Below are positions 46,760 through 57,258 of a stretch of DNA of 64,000 nucleotides, one piece after another. Where the stretch lies: NCBI GenBank assembly GCA_022432975.1, contig CM039502.1, positions 16,439,453-16,503,452 of the forward strand, written 5' to 3'. The position numbers and the translations under genes were made by a program. How positions within the stretch are numbered: position 1 is the first letter of the stretch; each line of letters starts with the position of its first letter. This stretch comes from Begonia masoniana (lineage: Eukaryota; Streptophyta; Magnoliopsida; Cucurbitales; Begoniaceae). The notes beneath the pieces were generated by a model. It ran no database searches and had not been told where the DNA came from. It saw nothing but the letters and a program-made list of their open reading frames with translations.

Positions 46760-48560
46760 TGTAACACCCGATTTTATTGAACCAATTTACTTAACCAACT
46801 TGTAGCGTACGTTTTATGGAATAAAATTGGGAGAATTAGTGATTAGATTAATAAATGACTAAGTAATGGCATAATGGTAAATAGAGGATTATAGTGATAA
46901 CCTATTTAAGGAAAGAGGTTTTATGATTAATACACCATAGCTGCCACTATTTTCCATACTTTCTCTCTTGGAATTAAGCTCAAGCTCAGCAGAACTCTCC
47001 AGGCGATTCCCTCTCCGGTTTTGAGTTACATTGTAACTAGTGATGGTAGAGAGGATTATAGATGTGAGCTTTGGTGAATGCTGTAGGTGGGAGTTAGTTT
47101 CGGTTTTGTGGTGAATCGGGAATGCACCATGTATAGAGCTCCCAAACTAGATTCCTTAGATTTCTGAATAGATTAGAATGAGGTTTAGTAAAAATCTAAT
47201 TGATATTCTGTTTATGACTTAGGTGAGCAAAACTTCCGAAGTAGTTCGAAACCGAGCATTTCCAGGAAGCCAAGTAAGTAGAGTATGTGTGTGCCTACGG
47301 GCCTACATCACAAAACAGTAGGTTTATGCATGTTATGCATGTTTTCAGTTTGTCATGTATCATGTTTTAAAAGTATACGAAAATGAATTTAAATGTATGA
47401 TGGCATGGTGAGGATTGAACCGATTGAAACAGATCAGTTATTAAGGGAACTAATCCGCCCCTTAATCAAGAGAGAGGATGTATGACTTTGGGAGGAGTGA
47501 TCCAACTCCCAATTTCACAGGGGGATCAGAGCATAAACGAATGCATATGCAACTGAGATGTGAAAGTAGAAACTGCATGTCGAGTATTTATGTTTCAGCA
47601 TTTCATTTCATTATTGCTTTACTTACTTAGTATTAGGCTAATAGATGAGTTTTGTGATGTAAGTGCTGAGGTTTCAACAGGTGAATTCTCTGAGTTTACT
47701 GAGGAATATGTGAAGTTGGAGGAGCACTTTTATGCCACGGTCTGGTACTCTGATGAGGCAGTTTAACTTGTAACACCCGGCTTTACGGGATTTGATTTTT
47801 ATTCCAATATAAACGACATTTTTGTAAATACATCAAATTAAGTCTGTTTTGCGAACGAAAAGTTTTAACAAGGCCGTAATAATAAATTGGAATTTATGGT
47901 GAAATATGAAATTTGGGAGAAAAAAAATCGTTAGTTAAATAACGAAATAACTAACGAAACAAATAGAAACCCAAAAAGAAGGGCAATTTAGTAATTGGCA
48001 AACCAAAATTTTAATAAAAATACAAACTCCCCCACTTTCCCCTCTCACCCACGCGATTCCATTTCTCTCCCTCACCTCTCGATGATTTCTTCTCCCTCCC
48101 GTGGCGTTTCTCTCTTCCGGCGACCGAAGCTTGTTCTCCGGCGATCGATCCTTTGCTTTTCTCCTCCGTCTTTGCTCTTTAGGTAAGACTCTAAGCTGTT
48201 GAAGTGTTAGATTTTTATTTCTAGGGTTTAAAACGATTAGGGTTCGTTAGGGTTTTTGTTGAAAACGTGAAATAGAGTTTGAAATCGATAAGTTTAGCGT
48301 AGTTATGCCTATAATTAATGTATTGGAGTTTGTTGGACGTAGTTAATCAATTTATTGGTTAATATTGGAGTTTTGGTTGGTTTGGAGCATGAAAACTCCA
48401 TTGATGGAGGTTTGGAAATTTACGAGCGCGAATTGCTCGATAAAATGACTCAATGAGTTAGAATAGAGTTTAGGAGATTTTCTTTAGCTAGGAGTTTGTG
48501 ATTTTCTAAACTCAATAGTTTAGAATTGATTTAAATGACAAATGTTGTGTTTTGCCTTAG

Positions 48561-48605
48561 GTGAACAACGCTCGTGGACGAAGCGTGAATTTCAACGGAC
48601 GCGAG
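48561..48605 (+). other. Predicted middle mini-exon in element B 5' LTR
   Basis: 45 nt between acceptor TTTTGCCTTAG and donor GCGAG/GTAAG. The upstream donor TTTAG/GTAAGA ends exon 1 at 48182, whose phase-compatible frame is open and Ser/Phe/Asp-rich. Reading in phase 1 gives EQRSWTKREFQRTR. The 3' LTR copy is 55593-55637 (EQRSWTEREFQRMR). Confidence 0.5.
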
Positions 48606-49155
48606 GTAAGTCTCTGTGATTTGTTTGGCCGTCTTGGCCTACACTATAAGAATATACGTTAAATTGAGGAATTTGAGATATGTAGTGTTTGGGGTAATTA
48701 GAACAGGTAGTTAGATTTATGTTTTGTTAGGTTGTTAATTGTTAGTTTGTCGTTTGCATGTTCTGTTTGTTTCTATTTCGTTCATGGCATAATATTTGTT
48801 CACGCATCATTTTTTTCGAACGGCATGAAAATGAGTTTTCTATGCATATTTTCTTGAAAAGGAAAACGATAACGAAAAGGTAATGTAATGATGGTCACGT
48901 CGGTGGCGGTGGTTCAGACATGGCTGTCGGATGAAGCATGTTTTCCCCCTGGTTAGATACGAGGGGCTATCCAGTCGCCGGATGTGCCGCTCCTATCTAG
49001 CGAGAGAGAAGCCCCGGTGACGTAAATGAAATGAAATGATTAGCGAAAAGGTAGGACGCATGATTTATGAACTGTATATGCATAGCATTAGCATTCACGT
49101 GCATTCACTTAGATTTACTGAGCCTCTAGCTCACGTGTTCAATTCTATAGTGTAT

Positions 49156-49202
49156 GTGATTTTGAGACAGGTGAGGAAGACGTCCCTCCGCCTGAAGTAT
49201 AA
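49156..49202 (+). other. Predicted last mini-exon in element B 5' LTR
   Basis: 47 nt reading DFETGEEDVPPPEV then TAA. The acceptor is TGTAT here but intact TGTAG in the 3' LTR, where the exon is 56182-56228 and ends TGA. Matches the solo LTR exon 24110-24156. Confidence 0.5.
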
Positions 49203-49686
49203 ACATGTTGAGGGAGGACAACCCGTGGGAGTGCGCTGGCAGTCGGTGCGTGATTTTGACCCGTGGGAACATAGGTAAATGTTTTGGGATTTGATAGATA
49301 AAAAGAATAGGAGAAATGTATAGTTGACATTTTGAATGTTTGGAAATCTGGATAGTTGATAGGTTATATTTTGAGGTTTTTAAATGTTTCGGAAATTTGT
49401 TTTATAAATTGCTTTTGGAAAGTTTTCATTAGAATTGTTAGTGATTAAAAACAGGAGGAATTGTAACTTTTAAACGGCACCACGCGGTTCGTTTTTATGA
49501 AATTTGGTTATGTTTTAAAGGTGTTTTGAGTAGGTTTGAATGATTTATGTTGAGGGAATTTTTATAGGTTAAGTTGGTATTGAAATGAAGGTTAAAGAAA
49601 TTGTGAAGTGTGTGAGTTGTGCGCAGGGGAATGAAGAAATGGGAAAAGAAGAAAGGAAGAAGGAAAAGGAGAGAGGCAGCGTGGGT

Positions 49687-49880
49687 GGCGATCGATCCCC
49701 AAGGAGGGGCGATCGATCGCCCCTCATGGCCGTGCTCTCTGGACAATTACAGAGAGCATGGCGATCGATCGCCTCAGATGGCGATCGATCGCCCCCTCAT
49801 ATGGAGCGATCACCTCGCAGGCGATCGCTGGCGAAACTACGCGATCGCCAAAGGGCGATCGCTCGCCGTTATGTGATCGC
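49687..49880. promoter_or_regulatory. GATCGATCG palindrome zone, element B 5' LTR
   Basis: Contains the perfect 18-bp palindrome GGGGCGATCGATCGCCCC at 49706-49723, two 14-bp palindromes GGCGATCGATCGCC at 49760-49773 and 49780-49793, several GCGATCGC copies, and a GCTCTCTG/CAGAGAGC stem between them. The 3' LTR copy is 56687-56915. Confidence 0.8.
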
Positions 49881-50166
49881 CCCTCACTTTTGGGACAAAT
49901 GTCCCCTTTTTGTCCCTGCCGATGGTTTTTATTTAATTTAATTGTTTTAATTTATTATTTTAAGTTTTTTTTATTTGATTTAAGTTTAGTTAAATGGTTA
50001 TGTTTCTTTTAATTGGTTTTAAATTAGATATGAATAAGTTTTTTTAACGATTTAGCCTTTGATTTAAATTCCGCTCGATTATTATAAAGTGTATTAAGGA
50101 CAAAAAAAAATATATGTAATAATTTGGTAAAAAAAATTAGGATACGGGTAAGGGTCGCTACAGTTA

Positions 50167-50179
50167 TGGTATCAGAGCC
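50167..50179 (+). other. Primer binding site, tRNA-iMet type (element B)
   Basis: TGGTATCAGAGCC, an exact complement of the initiator tRNA-Met 3' end, four bases after the LTR. Confidence 0.9.
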
Positions 50180-50325
50180 CTCGGGTTTTAAAAACGGTTC
50201 TGTAGACTGCACGACTGCGCAGCCACTACGCGGACATCCTTCATCAACTGTAAGTACGTTTAATTGCTTTATTTAAATTTGGTTTCTTAGGATTATCTGT
50301 TTAACTTTTATAGGAATTATAGAAA

Positions 50326-51351
50326 ATGGTTCGAGGTAGAGACGCCTGAGACGATGCCTTGGATAGGTTGACTGATTTGCTGGACCGTCAGGCTCAGCAT
50401 ATGGATAGGCAAGCGCAACAAATCGAGAACCTGGTTAACCGGGAGAACTAGTGGGCCCGAGATTTGATAGTGCCTAATAGTCAAGGTATGCAAAAACTCC
50501 AAAGCCTATGGCCTCCAGTATTTGACGGCCGCTCATCAGATCCGACGGTGGCAGAAGAGTGGATCCGCACCATGGAGGATATGTTAGAGTATGCGGAAGT
50601 GGAGAATGGAAAGAAGGTTGCTTTTGTTGCCTTTCACTTGGCATTAGATGCCCGTTTCTGGTGGGACTCGATCAAGTCAACGACATATGTATCGGTTATG
50701 ACCTGGGAACGGTTCAAGACCGTATTCTTTGATAAGTATTTCAACCGCACGGTGAGGGTGGCTAAGAGAAATGAGTTTACGCAGCTGAAGCAGACAGGTT
50801 AAGTTGCTGAATATATTCGAAAATTTGAGGCATTGTCACGTTTTGCACCGCGTCTTGTCAGCGATAACGAAGACAAAGTGCATCAATTTATGGAAGGGCT
50901 GAATTCGGAGATCAAGATGAACATTATTGTGTCAGGTATTATAGATGTGCCCTATTCTGACATCGCAGCTAGAGCTATGGAATTCGAGGCTGCCAGGGCG
51001 ACTTGTGTTAAGCTAAGGGAGCCTGCTAAGGGATTCTTTCGGGAGATTCAGCCTCAGGTACGAAATCGGGGTTGGCAACCCAGAGGACAACAGCCACAAC
51101 CACAACAACAAAGAGGCGTTAAAAGGCCTTATGAAGGAGGGAATGATCAGGGCAAAGGGAAGCAGGTTCAAGGGGCCGTTTAGAAGCCCGTTTGTCCTAA
51201 ATGCCAGAAGGAGCATTTTGGCGAATGTCGGTTAGGCACCAACAGCTGTTTTAGATGCGGAGAGGTTGGTCTTTATATTATGAACTGCCCGTTATTGGAC
51301 TGAAATCAGCCAGGCAGAAATCAACAGGGCAGAGATCAGCGACGAGTTATG
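50326..51351 (+). pseudogene. gag: Element B gag, multiple stops
   Basis: An ATG at 50326 is followed by a stop at 50347, and further in-frame stops lie at about 50449, 50800, 51181 and 51301. The capsid block (about 50490-51000) reads like element A's, including the FWWDS and FFDKYFNRTV segments. A Gln-rich stretch lies near 51090-51110. Zinc-knuckle cysteines remain near 51190-51290 (CPKCQKEHFGEC and a Cys-x2-Cys pair). The single reading frame is kept throughout, so the damage is substitution rather than indel. Confidence 0.8.
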
Positions 51352-52410
51352 CCGAGGATCTTCGCATTTATTGAGCCTAGAGATGTCGACGACGAGGCAC
51401 AGCCATCTGTCATATCAGGTACTATTCTAGTCATGGGCGTACCAGTGTTTTCTTTGAAAGATACGGAAGCTACACACTCCTTCATTTCAACTGCTTGCAT
51501 GATTAGATTGGGACTAGTATCTGAGTTGGCTGAGTATGAGTATAGAGTGATGTTGCCTTCGGGAGCTTTTATGCAATCTGATCGTGTCTTCCAAGGCAAC
51601 GTTGTCTCAGTGGGGATTAATACCCTCTATGCTTGCCTGATAGTTATGAGCATAGAGCGGTACGATCTAATTCTAGGGATGGATTGGCTTTCACGTCACT
51701 ATGCCACCATTGACTATCGATCCGGGTTGGTAACTTTTCGACCTCCAGATATGGACGAGTTCTGATATCAGGCACTAAATAGGTTGAGTGGGTCACCTAT
51801 TTCTTATTCTATGAAGGTTCAAGAACAGTTTAAAGGCGAATGCTCTGTTTATCTGGCCACCGTGATTGATACTCATTTACTCAGCGAGGTAAAACTAGAG
51901 GACCTTCCAGTAGTTAGAGATTTCTCAGAGATCTTTCTTGACGATCTTCCCGGATTACTGCCGGACAGAGAGATTGAATTTGTGATTGATGTGTATCCAG
52001 GCTCTGCGCTGGTATCAAAGAATTCTTACAGACTGGCACCTGCTGAATTAAAAGAGCTGAAGTCTCTGTTAGAGGAGTTATTAGACAAGGGGTTTATTCG
52101 ACCCAGCTTTTCCCCTTAGGGTGCGCCAGTGCTGTTCATAAAGAAAAAGGATGGAACTATCAGAATGTGCATTGATTACAAAGAGTTGAATAAGCTAACA
52201 GTGAAGAATAAGTATCCACTGCCTCGGATTGACGACCTGTTTGATCAACTACAGGGTGCCCGAGTATTTTTGAGAATAGATCTACGCTCGGGTTATTATC
52301 AGTTGAAGGTCTGGAGGGAAGATGTTCAGAAAACGACATTCCGGACAAGGTATGGACACTACGAATTCCTTGTGATGTCTTTTGAACTCCTGCAGCTTTT
52401 ATGGATTTGA
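51349..52410 (+). pseudogene. PR-RT: Element B protease and N-terminal RT, broken
   Basis: The protease has Asp-Thr-Glu-Ala-Thr-His near 51460 where Asp-Ser-Gly-Ala is normal, so the catalytic loop is altered (Ser to Thr, Gly to Glu). GMDWL is intact near 51677. Stops lie at 51763 and 52117 (where a Trp codon is expected). RT begins near 52020, with [12 protein letters not shown] near 52165. A deletion of about 11 nt near 52385 removes the Leu-Thr-Asn-Ala-Pro segment and shifts the frame. Confidence 0.8.
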
Positions 52411-53642
52411 TGAACCATGTGTTTAAGGAGTATTTAGACAAGTTTGTCGTCGTCTTCATTGATGACATCTTGGTCTATTTAAAGACAAAGGAGGAGCACG
52501 AGGAGCATTTACGAATTGTTCTTAAAACCTTGAGCCAACATCAATTGTATCCGAAATTTTCTAAGTGCAAATTTTGGCTGGACAGAATAAGTTTTCTCGG
52601 CCATGTCATATGTCAGGAAGGAATCTCAGTGGATCCAGCTAAAATTGAGGTTGTCAGGGATTGGCGACAGCCTAAAAATGTACGAGAGGTACGAGGATTT
52701 CTCGATTTGGCTGGATATTATAGGAAATTCATCGAGGGATTTTCAAAGATAGCAGTCCCTCTATCCCGATTGACGAGAAAGAATGAAAGGTTTGTATGGT
52801 CGTCTGCTTGTGAGAAGGGCTTTGTGGAGCAGAAACAGAGATTGACTACAGCTCCAGTTCTGACACTACTAGTTGAGGGTGATAAGTTCAGTATTTACTG
52901 TGACGCCTCGAGAATCGGACTGGGGTGTGTACTGATGCAGGAAGGCAGGGTCATTGCTTATGCTTCTAGACAGCTGAAGCCATATGAGCAAAACTATCCG
53001 ACACACGACCTTGAGCTTGCAGCGGTAATTTTTGCTTTAAAGGTATGGAGACACTATCTGTATGGGCAGCAGTGTGAGGTGTTCTCAGATCACAGGAGCT
53101 TAAAATATCTATTTAAGCAGAAAGAGTTGAATATGCGGCAAAGGAGGTGGTTAGAGTTTGTTAAAAATTATGATTTTGAAATAAAATACCACCCAGGGAA
53201 GGCAAACAAAGTCGCTGATGCCTTGAGCCGAATGCCTACTACGAGTCAACCTTCACTTGCATCGATGTCGGTAATGCTGAGGTCTGAGATTGAGAAGTTC
53301 GATGTGGAGATTGTGGCAAAATTGTACAGTATGCTCACAAACATTTTTCTTAGACCGACGATATTGGACAGAATACGAGACGCTCAACAGAACGATTTGG
53401 ATTGTGAAAGACATCGAATAAGTATGACATCTGAAGGTACGTCTGATTTCAACCTGACAGATGATGGGGTTTTGAAATTTAGGCACAGGTGGTACGTGCC
53501 TAGTGATGATGGGCTAAAGAAGGAGATATTGACTGAGGCACATTCTTCAGCATATTCAGTGCATCCAGGAAGCACCAAAATGTATAGAGACTTGAGACAA
53601 CATTTCTGGTGGCCAAACATGAAGAGAGAGATTGCCAGATAA
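52401..53642 (+). pseudogene. RT-RH: Element B C-terminal RT, RNase H and integrase finger
   Basis: A 413-codon open stretch: RT catalytic Phe-Ile-Asp-Asp near 52455, the RT thumb, RNase H with Tyr-Cys-Asp-Ala-Ser near 52898 and Ser-Asp-His near 53087, and the first half of the integrase zinc finger. It ends at a TAA at 53640. Order and length match element A. Confidence 0.85.
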
Positions 53643-54777
53643 GTGGAAACCTGCCTAATTTGTCAACAGGTTAAGGCAGAACATCAAAGGCCAGCCAGAA
53701 CCCTACAGCCACTGCCTATTCCAGAGTGGAAATGGGAGCAGATCTCCACGAATTTCATAGTGGGACTCCTGAGGACGACAAAGGGGCACGATGGTATTTG
53801 GGTGATCATGGACCGTTTGACAAAGACGACCCACTTCCTGCCAGTGAAGATGACCTATTCTATGGATCAGCTAGCTGAGCTGTATGTGCAGGAGATCATT
53901 AGACTACACGGAGTGCCCATCTCTATTGTTTCTGATAGAGATGTCAGATTTACTTCGATGTTCTGGAAGAGTTTACATAAGGCGATGGGAACTCAGCTGA
54001 ATTTTAGCACGGCGTTTCACCCTCAGACTGATGGGCAAACAAAAAGAACAAATCAGATTTTTGAGGATATGCTCAGAGCTTGCGTGCTGGAGTTTCAGGG
54101 CTCGTGGAGCCGATATTTGCCCTTGATTGAGTTTTCGTACAACAACAGCTTCATGGCTACGATTGGCATGGCTCCGTATGAGGGGCTGTATGGTCGAAAA
54201 TGCAGGTCTCTTCTATATTGGGATGATGTAGGCGAGGCTAGCATAGTTGGCCCAAACATTTTACAACAAACAGCGGAGAAGATCGCTGTTATTAGACAAC
54301 GTATAGAGATTGCACAAAGCCGCCAAAAGAGTTATGCTGACACCAGACGGAGAGAATTAGAGTTTAAGGAAGGTGACGAAGTGTATTTGAAGATTTCTCC
54401 ATTTAAAGGCGTTATGCGATTTGGAAGGCGGCCCCCCGTTTTGTTGGGCCCTTCCCTATTCTGAAGAGGGTCGGTCTATGGCGTACAAGTTACAACTCCC
54501 GACATCTATAGAAGGTATCCACGACGTATTCCACGTGTCCATGCTCAGAAAATGTGTGCGTGATCCATCACACATCGTTGAAACAAGGGAGATCGAAGTA
54601 CAACCAACGCTGACCTACGAGGAAATGCCAGTACGAATCCTAGAGTCTTCTATTAAAGTATTGCGCAATAAGGAGATTCCTCTGGTGAAGGTTTTGTGGA
54701 GGAATCACGATGTTGAAGAGGCTACTTGGGAGAGGCAGCAGGATATGATGTTGAAGTATGCTGAACTATTTGTGTAA
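53643..54777 (+). pseudogene. INT: Element B integrase core and chromodomain-like tail
   Basis: It resumes in the same frame after the stop, with the Cys-Leu-Ile-Cys half of the finger. The integrase triad is changed: Asn stands where the first Asp is expected (TNFIVG near 53749), Asp in SDRD is kept near 53931, and Lys replaces the Glu (QTKRT near 54037). This integrase would be inactive. A frameshift near 54430-54470, in a C-rich patch, separates the tail, which runs from about 54470 to 54777 and ends AELFV. Confidence 0.85.
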
Positions 54778-54800
54778 TCAAATTTTGAGGAAAAAATTTA

Positions 54801-54817
54801 AATAAGGTGGATGGAAT
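54801..54817 (+). other. Polypurine tract of element B
   Basis: AAATAAGGTGGATGGAA immediately before the LTR start at 54818. Confidence 0.75.
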
Positions 54818-57190
54818 GTAACACCCGGCTTTACGGGATTTGATTTTAATTCTAATATAAACGGCATTTTTGTAAATACATCAAATTAAGTCCGTTTTGC
54901 AAACGGAAAGTTTTAACGAGGCCGTAATAATAAATTGGAATTTATGGTGAAATATGAAATTTGGGAGAAAGCAAATCGTTAGTTAAATAACGAAATAACT
55001 AACGAAACAATCAGAAATCAAAAAGGAAGGGCAATTTAGTTATTGACAAAAATACAAACTCCCCCACTTTCCCCTCTCACCCACGCGATTCCCTTTCTCT
55101 CCCTCACCTCTCGAGGATTTCTTCTCCCTCCCGTGGCGTTTCTCTCTTTCGGCGACCGAAGCTTGTTCTCCGGCGATCGATCCTTTGCTTTTCTCCTCCG
55201 TCTTCGCTCTTTAGGTAAGACTCTAAGCTGTTGAAGTGTTAGATTTCGATTTCTAGGGTTTAAAACGATTAGGCTTCGTTAGAGTTTTCGTTGAAAACGT
55301 GAAATAGAGTTTGAAATCGATAGGTTTAGCGTAGTTATGCCTATAATCGATGTATTGGAGTTTGTTGGACGTAGTTAATCGATTTATTGGTTAATATTGG
55401 AGTTTTGGTTGGTTTGGAGCATGAAAACTCCATTAATGGAGGTTTGGAAATTTACGAGCAGGAATTGCTCGATAAAATGCCTCAATGAGTTAGAATAGAG
55501 TTTAGGAGATTTTCTTTAGTTAGGAGTTTATGATTTCCTAAACTCAATAGTTTAGAATTGATTTAAATGACAAATGTTGTGTTTTACCTTAGGTGAACAA
55601 CGCTCGTGGACGGAGCGTGAATTTCAACGGATGCGAGGTAAGTCTCTGTGATTTGTTTTGCCGTCTTGGCCTACACCATAAGAATATATGTTAAATTGAG
55701 GAATTGGAGATATGTAGTGTTTGGGGTAATTAGAACAGGTAGTTAGATTTATGTTTTGTTAGGTTGTTAATTGTTAGTTTGTCATTTGCATGTTCTGTTT
55801 GTTTCTATTTCGTTCATGGCATAATATCTGTTCACGCATCATTGTTTTCGAACGACATGAAAATGAGTTTTCTATGCATATTTTCATGAAAAGGAAAACG
55901 ATAACGAAAAGGTAATGAATGTAATGATGGTCACATCGGTGGCGGTGGTTCAGACATGGCTGTCGGATGAAGCATGTTTTCCCCCAGTTAGATACGAGGG
56001 GCTATCCAATCGCCGGATGTGCCGCTCCTATCTAGCGAGAGAGAAGCCCCGGTGACGTAAATGAAATGAAATGATTAGCGAAAAGGTAGGACACATGATT
56101 TATGAACTGTATATTAGCATTCACGTGCATTCACTTAGATTTACTGAGCCTCTAGCTCACGTGTTCAATTCTATGGTGTAGGTGATTTTGAGACAAGTGA
56201 GGAAGACGTCCCTCCGCCTGAAGTATGAACATGTTGAGGGAGGACGACCCGTGGGAGTGCGCTGGCAGTCGGTGCGTGATTTTGACCCGTGGGGACATAG
56301 GTAAATGTTTTGGGATTTAATAGATAAAAAGAATAGGAGAAATGTATAGATTACATTTTAGGATATTTTGAGGTTTTTAAATGTTTCGGAAATTTGTTTT
56401 ATAAATTGCTTTTGGAAAGTTTTCATTAGAATTGTTAGTGATTAAAAACATGAGGAATTGTAACTTTTAAACGGAACCACGCGGTTCGTTTTTATGAAAT
56501 TTGGTTATGTTTTAAAAGTGTTTTGAGTAGGTTTGAATGATTTATGTTGAGGGAATTTTTATAGGTTAAGTTGGTATTGAAATGAAGGTTAAAGAAATTG
56601 TGAAGTGTGTGAGTTGTGCGCAGGGGAATGAAGAAATGGGAAAAGAAGGAAGGAAGAAGGAAAAGAATGGAGGCAGCGTGGGTGGCGATCGATCCCCAAG
56701 GAGGGGCAATCGATCGCCCCTCATGGCCGTGCTCTCTGGAAAATTCCAGAGAGCATGGCGATCAATCACCTCAGATGGAGATCGATCGCCCCCTCATATG
56801 CAGCGATCGCCTCGCAGGCGATCGCTGGCGAAACTACGCAATCGCCAAAGGGCGATCGCTCGCCATGCCCGGAAGGGCGAGCGATCGCCTATTTTGGGCG
56901 ATCGATCGCCCCCCACTTTTGGGACAAACGTCCCCTTTTTGTCCCTGCCGATGGTTTTTATTTAATTTAATTGTTTTAAATTATTATTTTAAGTTTTACT
57001 TATTTGATTTAAGTTTAGTTAAATGGTTATGTTTCTTTTAATTGGTTTTAAATTAGATATGAATAAGTTTTTTTAACGATTTAGCTTTTGATTTAAATTC
57101 CGCTCGATTATTATAAAGTTTATTAAGGATAAAAAAAATATATGTAATAATTCGGTAAAAAAAATTAGGATACGGGTAAGGGTCGCTACA
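54818..57190 (+). repeat. 3' LTR of element B
   Basis: 2373 bp. It keeps an intact acceptor for the last mini-exon (TGTAG at 56181) and a fuller GCTCTCTGGAA/TTCCAGAGAGC stem near 56729-56753. Small indels relative to the 5' LTR include an extra GATCG-rich piece near 56865-56895. Confidence 0.93.
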
Positions 57191-57258
57191 TAACTATTGT
57201 CTGTATGTGGAGTCTAACTTTTCAGACGTTCTGGCGAGGAGTGCAGAGGGTTTTGATG

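Larger units (their letters stand above)
47769..50162 (+). repeat. 5' LTR of element B
   Basis: 2394 bp, starting TGTAACACCCGGC and ending GGGTCGCTACA. Highly similar to the 3' LTR at 54818-57190. It contains exon-like segments and the GATCGATCG palindrome zone. Confidence 0.93.
47769..57190 (+). mobile_element. Tekay-like Ty3/gypsy element B inserted in element A
   Basis: Complete by structure: LTRs 47769-50162 and 54818-57190, iMet primer site, gag-pol remnants and polypurine tract. The target duplication TAACT lies at 47764-47768 and 57191-57195, and the empty site is visible in A's 5' LTR near 41133. It is younger than A. Its coding region has more stops than A's. Integrase and tail are close to those of A, but the LTRs differ in sequence, so the two are related families rather than copies. 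Confidence 0.92.

Noticed and set aside
49687..49880. GCGATCGC runs as a sign of cyanobacterial (HIP1) contamination
   Set aside because: The motif is confined to LTR zones that sit inside plant retrotransposons with plant target duplications.
49585..49941. Arg/Ser-rich frames across the GATCGATCG zones
   Set aside because: The repeats encode Asp-Arg-Ser by composition; frames shift between the two LTRs and have no protein-like conservation.
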